A stretch of DNA of 9,540 bases from Prevotellaceae bacterium (GTDB lineage Bacteria; Bacteroidota; Bacteroidia; Bacteroidales; Bacteroidaceae), in the NCBI GenBank assembly GCA_021204545.1, contig JAJPZF010000234.1:1-9540 (forward strand), read 5' to 3'. Made by a program: the position numbers and the translations under genes. Below are positions 1 to 7,116 of the stretch, one piece after another; the stretch's first letter is position 1, and the number at the start of each line of letters is the position of its first letter. The notes below the pieces were generated by a model, which was given only the letters and a program-made list of their open reading frames with translations, ran no database searches and was not told the DNA's origin.

Positions 1-281
1 ACGACCCGATGGGCAACAGCCGCTTCAGCGACCGTTGGATAGAGGACGGCAGTTATCTGCGCCTTAAGACCCTCACCCTGAGCTACAAGCTGCCGATCAG
101 CAACACCTACATTCAGGGTCTCACGGTATGGGCACAGTGCAACAACCTGTTCACCGTCACCAAGTACCTTGGCACAGACCCCGAGTTCTCATTGAGCAAC
201 AGCCCCTTGTATCAGGGCATCGACGCTGGTCTGCTCTCGCAAGGGCGTAGTTTCCATATTGGTGTGAAGATCAACCTATAA
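1..281 (+). CDS. SusC/RagA-type TonB-dependent outer-membrane transporter, C-terminal end (5' truncated by window)
   Basis: Only about the last 92 residues are visible; the frame is open to the left edge and stops with TAA at 279-281. The segment shows the usual end of a SusC/RagA barrel: an aromatic-rich strand run (YLRLKTLTLSYKLP), the recurring phrase WAQCNNLFTVTKYLGTDPE, and a final strand ending FHIGVKINL, where a terminal hydrophobic residue is expected for outer-membrane barrel assembly. SusC proteins import oligosaccharides or other large substrates across the outer membrane, powered by TonB, and work with a SusD lid lipoprotein, which is the next gene 13 bases downstream. The plug domain, TonB box and N-terminal carboxypeptidase-like domain lie outside the window, so the substrate and any regulatory type (plain or TonB-transducing) cannot be judged. 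The family call is firm from the motifs plus the SusD partner. Confidence 0.93.
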   Translation, partial: DPMGNSRFSDRWIEDGSYLRLKTLTLSYKLPISNTYIQGLTVWAQCNNLFTVTKYLGTDPEFSLSNSPLYQGIDAGLLSQGRSFHIGVKINL

Positions 282-294
282 TATCCGAGTAACT

Positions 295-2433
295 ATGAAA
301 CTTAAGACATACATTTATTCCATCGCTTTGGCGGGTGCGTTGTTCAGTCTGGCAACCTCTTGCGATGATATGCTTGACATGGGTAACGACTACGCCGAGT
401 ATAATCCCTCGATAAACACTCCGGCGGACTCGGTCACGTTTGTGGTGGGTATTCTGAACAAGCTTCAGGCGATAGCCGTGAGGAACAACCTGTTCGGCGA
501 GGTGCGTGGTGACCTGGTGAAGGTGAACAGTAACGCCACGACTGACTTGAAGGACCTTGCGGACTTCGCGGCGGACGATGACAACGCGTACAATGTGCCT
601 CGTGACTACTACGCTGTCATAAACAACTGCAACTACTATCTCGCTAACGCCGACTCGACGGCAGGCAACGCAAGCCGTGGCGAGCAGTACTTCGTGAACG
701 AGATAGCCCAAGTTCACAGCATCCGCGCGTGGACATACCTGCAGCTGGTGAAGGCATACGGTAATGTCCCTTACGTGACTGAGCCGATATTGACGAAGCT
801 GGAGAGCGAGGTCACCTATCCTATGAAGGGGATTTCAGACCTATGCACGGAGCTCATTGAAGACCTGCAGCCTTACTATGCCACGGAGTACCCCGACTGG
901 CAGACCGTGGGCGGGGACATTGACCCGAAGCTGTGCTTCTTCCCGACGCAGATAGTTATGGGCGACCTGTATCTGTGGAGGGCTGTTGTCACGGGCAGCG
1001 TGGACGACGCGAAGTCTGCCGCCAAGTGCTACTACGACTACATTGTATGGGACTTGAGCGGCAAGGAGGAGACGGTGAACACGAACGAGCATTGGTACTG
1101 GGACCTGTCAGGGTCCACTACCGCCTCTTCTATGCTTAGGAATGTGTCGCAGTATACCTCCATCTCTTCCACTTGGGGTGACCAGTCATGCACGGACATA
1201 ACGAAGATACCTATGGACTCGGCTGCCGCCGACGGCTACTACAACGAGCTGCGCAACCTCTACAACACGACGTACGTGACGGATGTCTCGCAGGCAAGCA
1301 TCAGCCCCTCGCAGTATCTCATCGACCTGAGCGCGGCACAGAAGTACGTAGGCTATGACGAAAACAACGACACCACGGTCATCACCTCCGACCGCCTCTC
1401 TGAGGAGCTGATAGAGAGGTATGCCACGGGCGACCTGCGCTTCCAGAAGGACTACACCTCAATGACGGCGCGCTACGGCAACAGCATAGAGGAGACCGAC
1501 GTGCAGATAATCAACAAGCACAACTCGCAGCACATCAGCATCTACAACGTGCCGCAGCTGTACCTCAAGCTGGCGGAGGCTCTCAACTACGCCGGCTACC
1601 CGAGGTTCGCCAAGCAGATACTCGTGATGGGGCTGAGCGACAATGTCATCGCTGCCGAGGTGTCGCCCTACTACCCGACGCCGCAGGACAGCGACTTCAT
1701 CAGCTACTTCCAGTTCAACCCCAACACGTTCAAGCCCTACGCCGAGAGCTACACTCAGACGACGGACGACTACGGGCTTGTGGCCTCCACCACGCCTGTC
1801 CCCCTCAACAAATATGAGACGACTGCCAATATGTGGGGAATACACAGCAGGGGCTGCGGGCTTGCCTTCCTCGACACTGATTATGCCCCTGCCCTCACCC
1901 CTGACAGCACCGACTACCCGTACGCCCTCGAGGCGGCAATCCCCGAGAAGCCAGCCACGGTGAAGCAGCCCTCCACGTCGGAGGCTATGGACTACGACAC
2001 CTGGGCTGCCACGAAGCACAGCCCCTCAGAGGCTGCGTACCAGACCTATCTTTCGAGCTTTGCCGACAGCCTTGCCAACTGGCAGCAGTATCAGGCAGAG
2101 CTGGAGAAGCGCGACGAGGTTGTGGAGACCTTTGTGGAGGCGTACAACACGTGGTACTACAACGCCTACTCCGACCCGACGTTCATCGCCAAGGAGCAGA
2201 AGCAGATGGACGAGCTGATACTGACCGAGCAGGCGCTCGAGCTCGCTTATCAGGGCAGCCGCTACTACGACCTTATGCGCAGGGCTTACTGGTGGAACGA
2301 CCCCACGTACCTCACCGGCATGCAGGACAAGGAGGGGGCGAGCAAGCTCTCGACGCCCAGCAACCGCTTCCTCCAGTGGGACGGGCAGATAGGCCTCTAT
2401 GACGAAGAGAGCGAGGAAGAGGCAGCTGAGTAG
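295..2433 (+). CDS. SusD/RagB-family outer-membrane substrate-binding lipoprotein, unusually long (712 aa)
   Basis: The protein starts with a lipoprotein signal peptide: a short basic start, a hydrophobic run, then the lipobox LATSC with lipidated Cys23, followed by DDMLD. An acidic stretch after the cysteine is typical of surface-exposed Bacteroidetes lipoproteins. The SusD-like N-terminal half has WTYLQLVKAYGNVPYV, the family's usual helical region. Later marks are YLKLAEALNYAGYPRFA (about 423-439), GIHSRGCG (about 515-522) and the C-terminal signature LTEQALELAYQGSRYYDLMRR (about 643-663), all characteristic of RagB/SusD. SusD caps the SusC pore and binds the substrate. Typical members have about 500-600 residues. 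The extra length lies largely in a Pro-, Glu- and Gln-rich, probably partly coiled-coil segment around residues 550-635, and the protein ends in a very acidic tail (DEESEEEAAE). ATG at 295 is chosen because it gives the complete signal peptide; no strong Shine-Dalgarno is visible, which is normal in this phylum. It is cotranscribed with the upstream susC; the ligand is unknown. Confidence 0.95.
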   Translation: MKLKTYIYSIALAGALFSLATSCDDMLDMGNDYAEYNPSINTPADSVTFVVGILNKLQAIAVRNNLFGEVRGDLVKVNSNATTDLKDLADFAADDDNAYNVPRDYYAVINNCNYYLANADSTAGNASRGEQYFVNEIAQVHSIRAWTYLQLVKAYGNVPYVTEPILTKLESEVTYPMKGISDLCTELIEDLQPYYATEYPDWQTVGGDIDPKLCFFPTQIVMGDLYLWRAVVTGSVDDAKSAAKCYYDYIVWDLSGKEETVNTNEHWYWDLSGSTTASSMLRNVSQYTSISSTWGDQSCTDITKIPMDSAAADGYYNELRNLYNTTYVTDVSQASISPSQYLIDLSAAQKYVGYDENNDTTVITSDRLSEELIERYATGDLRFQKDYTSMTARYGNSIEETDVQIINKHNSQHISIYNVPQLYLKLAEALNYAGYPRFAKQILVMGLSDNVIAAEVSPYYPTPQDSDFISYFQFNPNTFKPYAESYTQTTDDYGLVASTTPVPLNKYETTANMWGIHSRGCGLAFLDTDYAPALTPDSTDYPYALEAAIPEKPATVKQPSTSEAMDYDTWAATKHSPSEAAYQTYLSSFADSLANWQQYQAELEKRDEVVETFVEAYNTWYYNAYSDPTFIAKEQKQMDELILTEQALELAYQGSRYYDLMRRAYWWNDPTYLTGMQDKEGASKLSTPSNRFLQWDGQIGLYDEESEEEAAE

Positions 2434-2477
2434 AGAATGAGCAGCGGAGGGGGACGCCACGCGCGTCTCTCGGGCAG

Positions 2478-2534
2478 ACACAGTATACCTTAGCCGGGAG
2501 TGGTGCTGCAAGCGGCACTCCCGGCTAACTGTGT
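2478..2534 (+). terminator. Strong stem-loop after susD, probable terminator or 3'-end stabiliser
   Basis: A perfect 13-base inverted repeat, TTAGCCGGGAGTG at 2490-2502 and its complement at 2516-2528, encloses a 13-base loop. An outer arm, ACACAGT at 2478-2484, can also pair with ACTGTGT at 2528-2534, leaving a small bulge. The stem is GC-rich and sits 45-95 bases after the susD stop, the expected place for transcript termination. There is no T run after it on the plus strand, so a simple intrinsic terminator is not fully supported; an mRNA-stabilising 3' hairpin is an alternative. Confidence 0.6.
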
Positions 2535-2562
2535 GCAGCCCCAAAGGGACACTGCAGACTCG

Positions 2563-2661
2563 CCGCAAAAGGTCAGTAGAGGCCTTCCGCAAAAGGGGTG
2601 TAGACCCCTTTGACTAAAGAGGTGTAGACCCCTTTCACCAAAGAGGTGTAAAGGCCTTCCC
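2563..2661. repeat. Tandem array of about four 24-base units (array 1)
   Basis: The word GGTGTAGACC occurs at 2597-2606 and again at 2621-2630, with GGTGTA recurring at 2645-2650, a spacing of exactly 24. CCGCAAAAGG at 2563 and 2587 gives a fourth, more diverged unit with the same period. Units are self-complementary: AAGGGG-TGTAGA-CCCCTT folds within a unit, and CCCCTTT can pair with AAAGAGG of the next. Because 24 is a multiple of three, the array leaves one frame open on the minus strand as an eight-residue repeat, but this looks like a by-product rather than a gene. Function unknown. Confidence 0.8.
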
Positions 2662-2698
2662 CGAAGGGCCACTACTAATAAACCACGTTGTCAGTGGG

Positions 2699-2725
2699 TT
2701 GTTTCAGGGATTCTATATACCTTCG
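2699..2725 (+). promoter_or_regulatory. Weak Bacteroidetes-type promoter candidate for the ileS operon
   Basis: TACCTTCG at 2718-2725 fits the Bacteroidetes -7 consensus TAnnTTTG with one mismatch, and a TTG at 2699-2701 could serve as the -33 element. The spacing of 16 bases is shorter than the usual 19-21, so this is a guess supported mainly by position, about 20 bases before the ileS start. Confidence 0.22.
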
Positions 2726-2743
2726 CGCAATCACAGATAAGTT

Positions 2744-5700
2744 ATGGCAGGCAACTTCACAGAGCGAGCGAACCTGAGCCTCAGTCAAGTGAACAAGGAG
2801 ATGCTCCGGCAGTGGACGGCCGAGGGCCTGTTCCGCAAGAGCGTCAGCGAGCGCGCAGGCAGCCCCTCGTTCATCTTCTATGAAGGTCCTCCCTCTGCCA
2901 ACGGTCACCCCGGCATCCACCACGTACTGGCACGCACCATAAAGGACATCTTCTGCCGCTACCGCACGATGAAGGGCTTCCGGGTGGAGCGCAAGGCAGG
3001 CTGGGACACGCACGGGCTGCCCGTGGAGCTGGGCGTGGAGAAGGAGCTCGGCATAACGAAGGAGGACATCGGACGGAGCATCAGCATAGAGGACTACAAC
3101 CGCAGGTGCCGAGAGAACGTGATGAAGTTCACAGGGGAATGGGAGGAGCTGAGCGACAAGATGGGCTACTGGGTGGACATGGAGCACCCGTACATCACCT
3201 ACGACAACAAGTACATCGAGACGCTCTGGTGGTTACTTAAGCGCCTGTACGACAAGGGGCTGCTCTACAAGGGCTACACCATCCAGCCCTACAGCCCAGC
3301 GGCGGGCACGGGCTTGAGCAGCCACGAGCTGAACCAGCCGGGCTGCTATCGGGACGTTAAGGACACCTCGGTGACCGCCCAGTTCCAGATACTCGATGCG
3401 AAGCCGGAGATGACCGCTAACGGCAAGCCCGTCTTCCTTGCCTGGACCACCACCCCATGGACGCTGCCCTCGAACACCGCCCTCTGCATCGGGGCGCGGT
3501 ACACGTACGTGGCTGTGCAGACCACGAACCCGTACACTGGCGAGCCTCTTACGGCAGTGCTGGCGGAGGACAGACTGAGCGCCTACTTCAAGAGCGAGCA
3601 GGAGTACACGGTGGTGGCCCGGTACAAGGGCTCAGACCTCGTCGGCATGCGTTACGCCCAGCTGATGCCGTGGGTGAAGCCCACGGAGATGGTGGAGGGA
3701 GAGCCGCAGGACAGGACTGAGGAGGCGTTCCGGGTGATAGCTGGAGATTACGTCACCACAGACGACGGCACGGGCATCGTGCACATAGCCCCCACGTTCG
3801 GCGCTGACGACGCGCGGGTGGCGAAGGAGGCAGGCGTGCCCGCCCTCTTCATCGTAGACAAGGCTGGCGACACACGCCCGATGGTGGACTTCACGGGCAA
3901 GTACTTCCTCCCCCAGGATATGGACGGCGGCTTCTACGACCGCTTCGTAGACAAGGATGCTTACGCGCGCCACCAGGGCGCCTTCGTGAAGAACGCCTAC
4001 GACCCGCAGTATGCCTCGCTCGACGAGAAGGCTCTCCTTAAGACCCCAGACCTCAACGTTGCCATTTGCATGGAGATGAAGCAGGAGGGCAGCGCCTTCA
4101 GGATAGAGAAGTTCACGCACAGCTACCCCCACTGCTGGCGCACCGACAAGCCTGTGCTCTACTACCCGCTCGACAGTTGGTTCATACGCAGCACCGCTGC
4201 CAAGAAGCGGATGATGGAGCTCAACAACACTATCTGTTGGAAGCCAGAGTCTACGGGGACGGGGCGCTTCGGCAAGTGGCTGGAGAACCTGAACGACTGG
4301 AACCTGTCGCGCTCCCGCTACTGGGGTACTCCGCTGCCCATCTGGCGCAATAAGGACACACGTGAGGAGCTTTGCGTCGGCAGCCTCGAGGAGCTGTACG
4401 GCGAGATAGAGAAGGCAGTGGCGGCAGGCGTGATGAAGAGCAACCCGCTTAAGGAGAGCGGCTTCGTCGTGGGCGACATGAGTCAGGAGAACTACGACCG
4501 TATAGATCTTCACCGCCCCTTCGTAGACCAGATACTGCTCGTGGGCAAGAGCGGGGCGGTGCTGAGGCGTGAGCTTGACCTCGTTGACGTGTGGTTCGAC
4601 AGCGGCTCGATGCCCTACGCCCAGATACACTATCCCTTCGAGAACAAGGAGGCGTTCGACAGCGGCAAGGTCTTCCCCGCCGACTTCATAGCAGAGGGCG
4701 TTGACCAGACACGAGGCTGGTTCTTCACGCTTCACGCCATCGCCACGATGGTGTTCGACACGGTCTCCTTCAAGGCGGTCATCTCCAACGGCCTGGTGCT
4801 CGACAAGAACGGCATGAAGATGTCGAAGCGGCTGGGCAACGCCGTCGACCCCTTCAGCACGATAGAGCAGCACGGCTCAGACGCTGTGCGCTGGTATATG
4901 ATAACGAACTCCGCCCCGTGGGACAACCTCAAGTTCGACCTCGAGGGCGTGAGGGAGGTGACCCGCTCCTTCTTCGGCAAGCTCTTCCAGACCTACTCCT
5001 TCCTCTCTATGTACGCCAACGTTGACGGCTGGCACTTCGAGGAGGCGGCTGTGCCAGTGGAGAGGCGAGCGGAGATGGACCGCTGGGTCATCTCGGAGCT
5101 TAACACTCTCGTAAAGGAGGTGACGGCTTGCTATGAGGCTTACGAGCCCACACGTGCGGGGCGGCTCATACAGGCGTTCGTCATCAACAACGTGTCCAAC
5201 TGGTTCGTGCGCCTCTCGAAGAAGCGCTTCTGGGGCAGCAAGATGAGTGAGGACAAGTGCTCCGCCTATCAGACCCTCTACACCTGCCTTGAGACCGTGG
5301 CGCGCCTGATGGCACCCATCGCCCCGTTCTATGCCGACCGCCTCTGGCGAGACCTCACCACTGCCACTGGCAAGGGCGAGACTATCAGTGTGCATCTTGC
5401 TGCCTTCCCTGTGGCAGACGAGAGGCTGATAGACAAGGAGCAGGAGAGCCGTATGGACTTGGCGCAGCAGGTGACCTCTATGGTGCTTTCGCTGCGCAAG
5501 AAGGAGCAGATAGCCGTTAAGCAGCCCCTGCAGCGCATCGCCATCCCCTCGGCAGACCAGCAGCTCAGGGAGCGTCTTGAGGCGATGAAGCACCTTATCC
5601 TCTCAGAGGTTAACGTCAAGGAGCTGCAGTTCGTCAGCGGCGAGGGGCTCGTCGCCAAGAAGGTGAAGTGCAACTTCCGCACTATGGGCAAGAAGTTCGG

Positions 5701-6139
5701 CAAGCGGATGAAGAGCGTCAACGCCGCTGTGCTTGCGATGACACAAGAGCAGATTGCCCGGCTGGAGGCAGACAAGCGCCTGCCCCTCACTCTCGACGAC
5801 GGCACAGAGGTGCTGGTAGACTTGGAAGACATTGAGGTCTTCAGCGAAGACCTGCCCGGCTGGAGCGTCGCCAACGACGGCACCCTGACCGTGGCTCTCG
5901 ACCTCACACTCACCGAGGAGCTGCGCATTGAGGGCGTGGCTCGTGAGCTGGTGCGCGGCATACAGCAGCTGCGCAAGGACAGCGGCTTCGAGATAACGGA
6001 CCGCATCCGTGTCACTCTACCCTGCACAAGGGACAACGAGGCGTGCCTGCGTTCTATGCGAGACTACATCGCCACGCAGGTGCTCGCCAATGCGATTACT
6101 GTTGAAGGAGAGGTATTAAAAGTAGAGAAAGATGGCTGA
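2744..6139 (+). CDS. ileS: Isoleucyl-tRNA synthetase (IleRS2-like) with altered GIHH signature
   Basis: This cytoplasmic class I aminoacyl-tRNA synthetase joins isoleucine to tRNA-Ile using ATP. At 1131 residues it is full length for the Bacteroidetes type. The entry to the Rossmann fold reads YEGPPSANGHPGIHHV (residues 46-61): the HxGH signature position holds GIHH (57-60), with the first and third residues exchanged. The second signature KMSKR is intact at 692-696, as are WDTHGLPVE, DVWFDSGS (about 615-622) and EGVDQTRGW (about 651-659). The CP1 editing domain, which clears mischarged valine, has WTTTPW (234-239) and GTGIVHIAPTFGADD (342-356), so editing looks intact. The anticodon-binding helical region follows from about residue 780. 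The E. coli-type C-terminal Cys4 zinc finger is absent, as expected for the IleRS2-like class. ATG at 2744 gives the usual short N-terminus. It is the first gene of the operon; its stop overlaps the next start by 8 bases. Confidence 0.98.
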   Translation: MAGNFTERANLSLSQVNKEMLRQWTAEGLFRKSVSERAGSPSFIFYEGPPSANGHPGIHHVLARTIKDIFCRYRTMKGFRVERKAGWDTHGLPVELGVEKELGITKEDIGRSISIEDYNRRCRENVMKFTGEWEELSDKMGYWVDMEHPYITYDNKYIETLWWLLKRLYDKGLLYKGYTIQPYSPAAGTGLSSHELNQPGCYRDVKDTSVTAQFQILDAKPEMTANGKPVFLAWTTTPWTLPSNTALCIGARYTYVAVQTTNPYTGEPLTAVLAEDRLSAYFKSEQEYTVVARYKGSDLVGMRYAQLMPWVKPTEMVEGEPQDRTEEAFRVIAGDYVTTDDGTGIVHIAPTFGADDARVAKEAGVPALFIVDKAGDTRPMVDFTGKYFLPQDMDGGFYDRFVDKDAYARHQGAFVKNAYDPQYASLDEKALLKTPDLNVAICMEMKQEGSAFRIEKFTHSYPHCWRTDKPVLYYPLDSWFIRSTAAKKRMMELNNTICWKPESTGTGRFGKWLENLNDWNLSRSRYWGTPLPIWRNKDTREELCVGSLEELYGEIEKAVAAGVMKSNPLKESGFVVGDMSQENYDRIDLHRPFVDQILLVGKSGAVLRRELDLVDVWFDSGSMPYAQIHYPFENKEAFDSGKVFPADFIAEGVDQTRGWFFTLHAIATMVFDTVSFKAVISNGLVLDKNGMKMSKRLGNAVDPFSTIEQHGSDAVRWYMITNSAPWDNLKFDLEGVREVTRSFFGKLFQTYSFLSMYANVDGWHFEEAAVPVERRAEMDRWVISELNTLVKEVTACYEAYEPTRAGRLIQAFVINNVSNWFVRLSKKRFWGSKMSEDKCSAYQTLYTCLETVARLMAPIAPFYADRLWRDLTTATGKGETISVHLAAFPVADERLIDKEQESRMDLAQQVTSMVLSLRKKEQIAVKQPLQRIAIPSADQQLRERLEAMKHLILSEVNVKELQFVSGEGLVAKKVKCNFRTMGKKFGKRMKSVNAAVLAMTQEQIARLEADKRLPLTLDDGTEVLVDLEDIEVFSEDLPGWSVANDGTLTVALDLTLTEELRIEGVARELVRGIQQLRKDSGFEITDRIRVTLPCTRDNEACLRSMRDYIATQVLANAITVEGEVLKVEKDG

Positions 6140-6515
6140 GAAGACACGTTACAACGACGAGGAGCTTGAGGAGTTCCGCCAGATAATCCTTGAGAAGCTT
6201 GCCGTTGCCAAGAGCGATTACAACAAGCTGCTTGAGGAGCTGTCCAACAGCAGCGGCAACGGCGTTGAGGACACGTCCCCCTCGCTTCAGGCACTGGAGG
6301 AGGGCAGCGAGGCGCAGGCTAAGACGCAGCTCTTGCAGATGGCGGAGCGCACCCACAAGTTCATCAAGGGGCTGGAGGGGGCTCTTGTGCGCATCCACAA
6401 CAAGACCTACGGCATCTGCCGCGAGACGGGCAAGCTGATACCGAAGGAGAGGCTTCGGGCTGTGCCGCACGCCACGCTCTCGATAGAGGCGAAGCTGGAC
6501 AAGCGCCGTCATTAG
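6132..6515 (+). CDS. DksA/TraR-family protein with degenerate zinc finger
   Basis: This 127-residue protein has a charged N-terminal helical part (about 8-90, long enough for the DksA coiled-coil hairpin) and the C-terminal family motif YGICRETGKLIPKERLRAVP (93-112). DksA proteins enter the RNA polymerase secondary channel and, often with ppGpp, adjust initiation at rRNA and amino-acid promoters. The zinc-finger pattern C-x2-C-x17-C-x2-C aligns exactly, but only Cys96 remains; the other three positions are Thr99, Ser117 and Ala120. Zinc binding is therefore unlikely, although the fold may persist without metal. The acidic DxxDxA tip of E. coli DksA is not seen; the corresponding loop reads NGVEDTSP (about 43-50). 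The start overlaps the ileS stop and is preceded by GGAGAGG around 6106, and lspA begins 4 bases after its stop. The family call is solid; action on RNA polymerase is inferred and should not be assumed identical to E. coli DksA. Confidence 0.88.
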   Translation: MAEKTRYNDEELEEFRQIILEKLAVAKSDYNKLLEELSNSSGNGVEDTSPSLQALEEGSEAQAKTQLLQMAERTHKFIKGLEGALVRIHNKTYGICRETGKLIPKERLRAVPHATLSIEAKLDKRRH

Positions 6516-6519
6516 TTCT

Positions 6520-7116
6520 ATGACCAAGAGGGGGAGGCAAGTCTTTGCCCTTAGCCTGGTGACCGTGAGCCTTGTCGCCGCCGACCAGGCGATTAAGATA
6601 ATGGTGAAGACCGGCATGTACCTCTACCAGCGCATACACGTCACCGACTGGTTCTACCTCCTCTTCACCGAGAACAACGGCATGGCTTTTGGCTTGGAGG
6701 TGGTGAACAAGTACGTCCTCACAGCTTTCCGCCTTATCCTCATCCCAGTTATCATCTACTACATCCGCCGCACCATCCGCCACGGGGCAACGTGGGGCGC
6801 GGTGGTGTGCATGGCACTGGTGCTGGCGGGGGCGATAGGCAACATCCTCGACTGCGTGTTCTACGGGCTCATCTTCAACAACCCCCCGCCCCCCTTCGTG
6901 GCGGACTTCGTGCCGTTCGGTCACGGCTACAGCTCCCTGCTTCTGGGGCGGGTGGTGGATATGTTCTACTTCCCCCTCGTTGAGTGGGACTGGCCCTTGT
7001 GGCTGGGAGGCGGACGGGGAGTCTTCTTCAGCCCTGTGTTCAACCTTGCCGACGCCTCCATCTCCTGCGGCATCATAGCGATACTGCTGTTCTACCGCAA
7101 CCGTATTTTCCGATGA
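6520..7116 (+). CDS. lspA: Lipoprotein signal peptidase (signal peptidase II)
   Basis: An inner-membrane aspartyl protease that cuts signal peptides off prolipoproteins before the lipidated cysteine. The conserved boxes are present in order: DQAIK (22-26), FTENNGMAFG (49-58), GAIGNILD with catalytic Asp111, and FNLADASI with catalytic Asp178. Four membrane segments are visible, roughly 7-21, 65-83, 93-110 and 180-192. At 198 residues it is longer than the roughly 165 of E. coli; the extra length is a periplasmic stretch (about 119-172) rich in Pro, Phe, Trp and Gly between the two catalytic aspartates. Its clients include the next gene product and the SusD lipoprotein in this window. The ATG lies 4 bases after the upstream stop, and the TGA overlaps the next ATG (ATGA), suggesting translational coupling. 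The call is very secure. Confidence 0.97.
   Translation: MTKRGRQVFALSLVTVSLVAADQAIKIMVKTGMYLYQRIHVTDWFYLLFTENNGMAFGLEVVNKYVLTAFRLILIPVIIYYIRRTIRHGATWGAVVCMALVLAGAIGNILDCVFYGLIFNNPPPPFVADFVPFGHGYSSLLLGRVVDMFYFPLVEWDWPLWLGGGRGVFFSPVFNLADASISCGIIAILLFYRNRIFR

Larger units (their letters stand above)
2434..2743. other. 310-base non-coding gap between the susCD pair and the ileS operon
   Basis: No convincing gene lies here. The gap holds a long hairpin (2478-2534), a run of four 24-base repeats (2563-2661) and a weak promoter candidate just before ileS. A further small inverted repeat (GACGC 2453-2457 with GCGTC 2463-2467) lies right after the susD stop. It separates an accessory uptake unit from housekeeping genes, so transcription is expected to end and restart within it. 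Confidence 0.8.

Noticed and set aside
2490..2672. Minus-strand open frame with RGLHLF-type eight-residue repeats
   Set aside because: A by-product of the 24-base period of array 1 together with the hairpin; no domain, start signal or conservation argument supports it.
3632..4873. Minus-strand open frame of 413 codons inside ileS
   Set aside because: It lies antisense to a clear synthetase reading frame and its translation is low-information (Val, Leu, His, Arg rich), the usual shadow in GC-rich DNA.
6984..7112. Longer start for the DUF4296 lipoprotein at 6984
   Set aside because: It would overlap the end of lspA by over 130 bases and hide the lipoprotein signal that begins perfectly at 7113.
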